From: Clostridiales bacterium UBA7273
GTDB taxonomy: Bacteria; Bacillota; Clostridia; Oscillospirales; Oscillospiraceae
Length of the DNA: 64,000 bases
Assembly (NCBI GenBank): GCA_002472405.1
Contig: DKRV01000043.1
Location: 1 to 64,000, forward strand
Reading direction: 5' to 3'
The notes under the pieces are model-generated. The model saw only the letters and a list, made by a program, of their open reading frames with translations. It ran no database searches and was not told where the DNA came from. Positions 59,764 through 64,000 of this stretch are shown piece after piece. The position numbers and the translations under genes are program-made. Every line of letters starts with the position of its first letter. Position 1 is the first letter of the stretch.

Positions 59764-61023
59764 CTATTGATTCTGCGCCTGTCCGCCCTTATTTTTTGGC
59801 TTGCCGCGGTGATAATAGCGGCGGTTTGAGCGCTTCTTCTCGCCGTCCGGGCTTTTGGCCTGCTGCTGCGGCTTCGGCTGCTCGGCGGAAACGCTCTGCT
59901 CGGCAGGCTTCTTTCCGCCGCCGCGGCGATTTCTCGGCTTTGGCTTTGCGGTGGTCTTCTTCTCTTCCGCAGAAGGTGCCTGTGCAGACTGAGGCGCCGG
60001 TTTTGCATCGCTCTGAGGCGTCTTTCCGCCTCTGCGCGAGCGGCGGCTGCGGCTGCGCTTTTTCTGTTCATGTGTGCTTTCTTTCTCCTTGGCTGCATCG
60101 TCATCGGCAAACAGCTGCGGCAGCTTCCAGATATCCTGCTCCTCTTCTTCCTCTTCCGGCTCGGGGATGTACTTGAGCACCGAGGGAGGAGTCTCACCAT
60201 CCTTGGGGCGGCCTCCGGGCACTGCCGCAACTTCAACAGCCCGATAAGTCTTTACCGTATCGTCGCCCTCGCCGTCGAGCTTTACCTTTACCATCTGGCG
60301 CAAAAGATTTACCTGCGTAACAATGCCGTAGCCTGCCGGAGTTTCTACAAACGCGCCCTGCTTGGGCACATTTTTTGTAAGCTCCTCATAGGCCTCCTGC
60401 TCGTATCTCAGGCAGCACATAAGCCTGCCGCAGCTGCCGGATATCTTCCCGGGATTGAGAGACATCGACTGTACCTTCGCCATTTTTGTGGAAACCGGCT
60501 GGAACTCATCGATAAACTGGCTGCAGCAGAACGGTCTTCCGCAGATGCCGAGTCCGCCGAGCATTTTCGCCTCGTCGCGAACGCCGATCTGCCTCAGCTC
60601 TATTCTGTTGCGGAATATACCTGCAAGGTCCTTTACCAACTCGCGGAAGTCGACCCTTCCGTCGGAGGTGAAAAAGAACATCGTCTTGTTGCCTTCGAAG
60701 TTGCACTCAACATCAACGAGCTTCATGTCAAGGCCGTGCTCGGCGATCTTCTGCTGGCATATCTCGAACGCTTCCTTTTCGCGCTGCTTGTTTATTTCCG
60801 CAACGCGAAGATCGTCGCGCGTCGCGACCCTGACAACCGGGCGCAGCGGCTGCACAACCGAATCGTCCTCGACCTCGTGGTTGCCGCGGAAGCAGTCGGC
60901 TATCTCAAGGCCCTTGCTGGTTTCTACAATGACCTGCTGGCCGGTCTTTACGATCTTTCCGTTCGGGGAAAAATAATAACTCTTTCCACGGTTTTTAAAT
61001 TTAACGCTTATAACTTCAGTCAA
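59764..61023 (-). CDS. ricT: RicT/YaaT (PSP1 domain) with long basic tail
   Basis: 419 residues. The first ~270 are the PSP1/RicT core (YYFSPNGKIVKTGQQV, LKIVDVEC-like region, GGLGICGRPFCCSQF and SGSCGRLMCCLRYEQEAY), whose cysteines bind a 4Fe-4S cluster in the Bacillus Ric complex that works with RNase Y in RNA maturation. The last ~150 residues form an unusual low-complexity tail rich in K, R, P, Q and E (SRSRRSRRGGK, NRRGGGKKP), perhaps for RNA binding. rny lies about 6 kb away. It overlaps holB by eight bases. Confidence 0.92.
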   Translation of the reverse strand: MTEVISVKFKNRGKSYYFSPNGKIVKTGQQVIVETSKGLEIADCFRGNHEVEDDSVVQPLRPVVRVATRDDLRVAEINKQREKEAFEICQQKIAEHGLDMKLVDVECNFEGNKTMFFFTSDGRVDFRELVKDLAGIFRNRIELRQIGVRDEAKMLGGLGICGRPFCCSQFIDEFQPVSTKMAKVQSMSLNPGKISGSCGRLMCCLRYEQEAYEELTKNVPKQGAFVETPAGYGIVTQVNLLRQMVKVKLDGEGDDTVKTYRAVEVAAVPGGRPKDGETPPSVLKYIPEPEEEEEEQDIWKLPQLFADDDAAKEKESTHEQKKRSRSRRSRRGGKTPQSDAKPAPQSAQAPSAEEKKTTAKPKPRNRRGGGKKPAEQSVSAEQPKPQQQAKSPDGEKKRSNRRYYHRGKPKNKGGQAQNQ

Positions 61024-61792
61024 TTGCTTTCCTCGTTTCCGCTGCCGACCTGACCGCCAGCAGCCCCAGAATGTGTTTCACACCCGTATTGACCGTCTGA
61101 TACTCCATGCAGCGGTCAACGAGCCGTATAATATCCATTATGCGCATTTTATCCTGCTGCGACGCAAGAAGCGCGGCATAGCGCCGCTTGAGCGCGAGCA
61201 GAAACTCGCCGAGCGAGCGAGCGTCAAGGCCCTCATGCGCAAAGCACCACGCGGTAAGCCCCGGAGTGTCGCCCTTTCGCTCGATAGCGACAAATTCATC
61301 GGCCATAGCCGCCGCGTTTTCGTCCTCCGCATCCTCCTCGCCGGCGCAGCTCACAAGCACGCAGCGCGAGCGCACGGTGACCAGCAGTCGCTCGGGATTG
61401 GATACGCACAGGATGAAATGAACGCCCTTCGGCGGCTCCTCAAGTATCTTCAGCGCAGCGTTCTGCGCCTGCTCGTTCATGGTGTCGGCGTCTTTTATGA
61501 TATATACCTTTTCGGCGGCCTCGTTCGGCAGAATGTAGGCGTCGGCGCCCATTGCGCGCACCTGATCTACCAGTATCTCCTTTTTCTGCTTGCCCTTATC
61601 GTCGGTTATGCGCTCGACGACGGCAAGATCGGGGTGCACGCGCGCCTTGACCTTCCTGCAATCGCGGCACACTCTGCAGGGCCGCTCGCCCTCACTCTGG
61701 CACAGCATCTTTTCGGCAAGGTAAAAGGCCTTGCCCATTCGCGCATTCTCCGACGCCGAGGACACTATATATGCATGCGACAGTTTTTCCAT
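61016..61792 (-). CDS. holB: DNA polymerase III delta' subunit
   Basis: 258 residues, short for the family. The zinc module CRVCRDCRKVKARVHPD and the sensor region NEQAQNAALKILEEPPKG with VRSRC are present. Walker A is replaced by a non-canonical segment near MGKAFYLAE, as usual for delta', which does not hydrolyse ATP. It loads the sliding clamp as part of the clamp loader. Coupled to ricT, an arrangement common in Firmicutes. Confidence 0.9.
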   Translation of the reverse strand: MEKLSHAYIVSSASENARMGKAFYLAEKMLCQSEGERPCRVCRDCRKVKARVHPDLAVVERITDDKGKQKKEILVDQVRAMGADAYILPNEAAEKVYIIKDADTMNEQAQNAALKILEEPPKGVHFILCVSNPERLLVTVRSRCVLVSCAGEEDAEDENAAAMADEFVAIERKGDTPGLTAWCFAHEGLDARSLGEFLLALKRRYAALLASQQDKMRIMDIIRLVDRCMEYQTVNTGVKHILGLLAVRSAAETRKAID

Positions 61793-61903
61793 AGTATCCT
61801 CCGAAAAAATATTTAATCAGTTTATTTTACTCTTTTCAGTGTTTTAAGTCAACAAAAAGTGCGCATTCCGTTATACGGCAGCACTTGCGCGCATATTGAC
61901 GCA

Positions 61904-61933
61904 AAAAATCCCGCCCTGTCGGGCGGGATTTTT
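61904..61933. terminator. Terminator of acpP
   Basis: A 13-bp stem AAAAATCCCGCCC/GGGCGGGATTTTT with T-runs on both strands. Confidence 0.9.
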
Positions 61934-61945
61934 CGTGGTTTATAA

Positions 61946-62173
61946 TTACTGTCTTGCTTCGATGTACTCAATGATCTTGCCGACGGTGGCCAGCTCTGCT
62001 GCATCCTCATCGGGGATCTGCACGCCGAACTCGTCCTCAACGGACATGATCAGCTCGACAACGTCAAGCGAATCCGCGCCGAGGTCATCAACGATATTGG
62101 TGTCAGCGTTAATGCTGTCGGCGGATACTTCAAACTGCTGTGCAAGAATCTGCTGAATCTTTTCAAGTATCAT
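61946..62173 (-). CDS. acpP: Acyl carrier protein
   Basis: A 75-residue acidic protein that carries acyl chains in fatty acid synthesis. The phosphopantetheine attachment site is intact (LGADSLDVVELIMSVEDEF, serine near residue 37). The length is typical. It follows khpB in the order yidC–khpB–acpP on the minus strand, an uncommon neighbour for this gene. Confidence 0.97.
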   Translation of the reverse strand: MILEKIQQILAQQFEVSADSINADTNIVDDLGADSLDVVELIMSVEDEFGVQIPDEDAAELATVGKIIEYIEARQ

Positions 62174-62197
62174 TTTAGTTCCTCCAATATACGGATT

Positions 62198-62947
62198 TTA
62201 CGCCCATTCGCGGCTCTGCGGCTTGTTGCCGTTGTTCTGCGGCCGATCATAGGACACGACGACGCGGCGGTTAGGCTCCGTTCCGGTCGAGCTGGTGGTA
62301 ACGCCCTCGTAATCCTGAAGGGCGGCGTGGATAATGTGACGCTCGTAGCTGTTCATCGGCTCAAGTGCCATGCTGCGCTTATACTTTATGACCTTTGCAG
62401 CCATCTTCTCGGCAAGACGTACAAGCGATTCCTCGCGCTTTGCGCGATAGCTCTCCGCGTCAACGCAGATGTGCATGTGCTTGTCGCTTCCGCGATTGAT
62501 GACGTAGTTGGTCAGGTGCTGGATGGCGTCGAGAGTCTCGCCCCTGCGGCCGATGACAGCTCCCATATTCGCTCCCGAGAGATTAACGGCAATGCTCTTG
62601 CCGTCGCGACGGCTGATCTCGATATTTGCCTTAACTCCCATGCGCTCAAGAAGTCCTGCGAGGAAAGCTCTGATATCGGCAAACTCGCCGTCATCGGCAG
62701 GCTTTTCGGCCGCCTTCACGGGAGCTTCGGCCTCAACGGGAGCCGGCTCGGCTTCGACTTCGGGCTCATCCGGAGCTTCATACTCGACACGCACGACTGC
62801 GGGCGAAGCGCCTATGCCCAGGAAGCCGGATTTTGCACGCTCAACGACCGTTACGGAAACATCGTCGCGCTCAAGTCCGAGTTCCTTCAGGGCTGCGGCG
62901 ATGGCTTCATCCTCGGTGCGGCCTGTGGTTTCCAAAGACTTTATCAT
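62198..62947 (-). CDS. khpB: RNA-binding protein KhpB/Jag
   Basis: 249 residues: an N-terminal Jag domain (TGRTEDEAIAAALKELGL), an acidic alanine-proline linker (about 85–120), a KH domain (ANMGAVIGRRGETLDAIQHL) and an R3H domain (AKREESLVRLAEKMAAK; MNSYERHIIHAAL). In Firmicutes KhpB works with KhpA on RNA and cell elongation. It overlaps yidC by four bases, matching the common order yidC–jag. Confidence 0.94.
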   Translation of the reverse strand: MIKSLETTGRTEDEAIAAALKELGLERDDVSVTVVERAKSGFLGIGASPAVVRVEYEAPDEPEVEAEPAPVEAEAPVKAAEKPADDGEFADIRAFLAGLLERMGVKANIEISRRDGKSIAVNLSGANMGAVIGRRGETLDAIQHLTNYVINRGSDKHMHICVDAESYRAKREESLVRLAEKMAAKVIKYKRSMALEPMNSYERHIIHAALQDYEGVTTSSTGTEPNRRVVVSYDRPQNNGNKPQSREWA

Positions 62948-64000
62948 GTTTCACTATTCTCCTGTGACTGTTCAGGCTCGCCCTCTGTCTGCGGTGCGGT
63001 CTCCTCGGCCGCCTCTGCTGCCGCCATTTCGTCGGCATAACGGCTGGGATCGTAAGCTCTGCCTCTTGCGTAGCGGCGCTTGCCGACCTGAGAGGGATTT
63101 TCGGGCTTTTCTATGCCAAGCTTTTCGCGGCGCGCCTCGCGCTCCGCTCTTTCGCTTGCGGCGATGCGCTCTGCATCGGCCTGCTTCTGCTGAGCCTGCA
63201 TTTTCTTTTTGCTGGTGTTGTTATTGCGGGTCGTTGCACCCTCCACCTTGAGCTGCTCGTGCTCCTCATGGCGGCGTGCACGCTCGGCCTCTTTCTCCTT
63301 CTGTGCTGCGATGCGCTCTGCATCCTCGATATCGAGCTTACGCTTGTAGTGCTTTGTGAGCACAAGGTCACGCACGATACCGAAGCAGCTGTTGGCAATC
63401 CAGTAAACGCCGAGAGCCGCAGGCATGATGAAGCAGATCCAGATGGACATAATGGGCATCATGAGGTTCATGGTCTTCATGCTCATTTCAGCCTGTCCTG
63501 CCTGGGGAGGGTTGGTTGCCTGGCTGATCTTCATCGACGCCCAGGAAAGGAACGCCGCGATCAGAGGGATAAGGAACAGGCCGATGGTTGCGAGGATATC
63601 GGCGCTCGAGAAATCGAAGTTCCAGATCTTCCAGTCGGGGATCGAGCCGAGGTTCATGCCGAGAAAGCTGTAGTCAATGTTCAGCAGCTTTCCGTCAAAG
63701 TTGCCGAGGGCGTTTGTGACTGCGTCCCAGTTTTTGTGGATCGCGTCGGCAACGCCGATCTGGTCATAGGTGCCCTGCTTGGAGGCGACAAAGCCTGCAT
63801 TCTGGGTCGCCCAGTCGGTGAGCTTTTTGATGCTCTCATCGCCCAGGCCCATCATGCTGCCGAGAGGCTGACGGATGACGCTGTAAAGTGCGATGAGTAT
63901 GGGGAACGGGATCAGTGACCAAAGGCAGCCGGAAGTGGGGCTTGCCCCCTGCTCCTTGTAGAGCTTCATCACTTCCTGCTGATACTTCTGCTGATTGCCC
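62944..64000 (-). CDS. yidC: YidC/OxaA membrane insertase, 5' end outside the window
   Basis: About 351 residues are visible; the frame is open at the right edge (GNQQKYQQEVMKLYKEQG), so the N-terminal membrane segment lies beyond it. Visible: GCLWSLIPFPILIALYSVI, MMPIMSIWICFIMPAALGVYW and a long charged C-terminal tail with coiled-coil (AERIAAQKEKEAERARR). YidC inserts and folds membrane proteins, alone or with SecYEG. The Met near 63972 is internal and not the start. Confidence 0.95.
   Translation of the reverse strand, partial: GNQQKYQQEVMKLYKEQGASPTSGCLWSLIPFPILIALYSVIRQPLGSMMGLGDESIKKLTDWATQNAGFVASKQGTYDQIGVADAIHKNWDAVTNALGNFDGKLLNIDYSFLGMNLGSIPDWKIWNFDFSSADILATIGLFLIPLIAAFLSWASMKISQATNPPQAGQAEMSMKTMNLMMPIMSIWICFIMPAALGVYWIANSCFGIVRDLVLTKHYKRKLDIEDAERIAAQKEKEAERARRHEEHEQLKVEGATTRNNNTSKKKMQAQQKQADAERIAASERAEREARREKLGIEKPENPSQVGKRRYARGRAYDPSRYADEMAAAEAAEETAPQTEGEPEQSQENSET

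Overview
The window reads as a stretch of chromosome from an anaerobic, fairly GC-rich member of the Clostridia (Firmicutes), probably a gut-type Oscillospirales relative. This rests on gene content: RNase Y, RicT/YaaT, a Jag/KhpB–YidC–ACP neighbourhood, Hsp33, an EFR1-type ferredoxin, fhs, corrinoid methyl-transfer proteins and AGGAGG-type ribosome binding sites. Naming the order is inference, and no species can be assigned from the sequence alone.

Layout. 1–2.7 kb: one end of a dispersed structured repeat, a YerC/TrpR-like regulator, a methyltransferase, hslO and a four-tRNA operon (Val, Phe, Gly, Cys). 2.7–5.9 kb: a probable copper operon with a four-helix membrane protein, a P1B ATPase that lacks its nucleotide-binding domain, and an HMA–UreH/TauE-like protein. 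6.4–12.1 kb: a methyl-transfer cluster with a homocysteine methyltransferase, a corrinoid reductive activator, a DUF2284 protein, a URO-D–corrinoid fusion and a TetR regulator. 12.3–15.1 kb: a Crp/Fnr regulator, a small ferredoxin and oleate hydratase. 15–25 kb: mostly housekeeping and metabolic genes (gapA, tatD, fhs) plus an atypical sensor kinase. 25–31 kb: a MalT-like LuxR regulator followed by lipoproteins and a DUF3137 protein. 30.9–33.6 kb: larB–larE–larC for the nickel-pincer cofactor, without larA. 33.7–35.8 kb: a 315-bp nested palindromic element, then a truncated MFS gene fused end to end with a truncated integrase beside tRNA-Val. This is a scar of mobile DNA.

35.9–42.6 kb: a five-gene glycerol-type redox operon (AGPS-like flavoprotein, FGGY kinase, DUF1667, two FAD oxidoreductases) behind a palindrome-rich promoter. 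42.7–45.9 kb: glycosyltransferase, DUF4330 protein and O-antigen-ligase-like protein. 46–49 kb: upp, tsaB and tsaE, divergent from an ftsW/rodA-type gene that appears to lack a normal start codon. 49–52 kb: a hairpin-rich intergenic region, a TetR regulator, an EFR1 ferredoxin and three very small genes for related 31–41-residue acidic peptides. Their two promoters carry an identical 11-nt motif at identical spacing. 52–64 kb: rny with a long structured leader, a PMT-type glycosyltransferase, rpiB, a GH-like protein, an A+T-rich patch of unknown membrane proteins, then ricT, holB, acpP, khpB and a partial yidC.

The strongest candidates for something undescribed are the three-member small-peptide family (51.35–52.07 kb), the nested palindromic or RNA-like repeat (33.67–33.98 kb, with a partial copy at 1–109) and the copper ATPase without an N domain.
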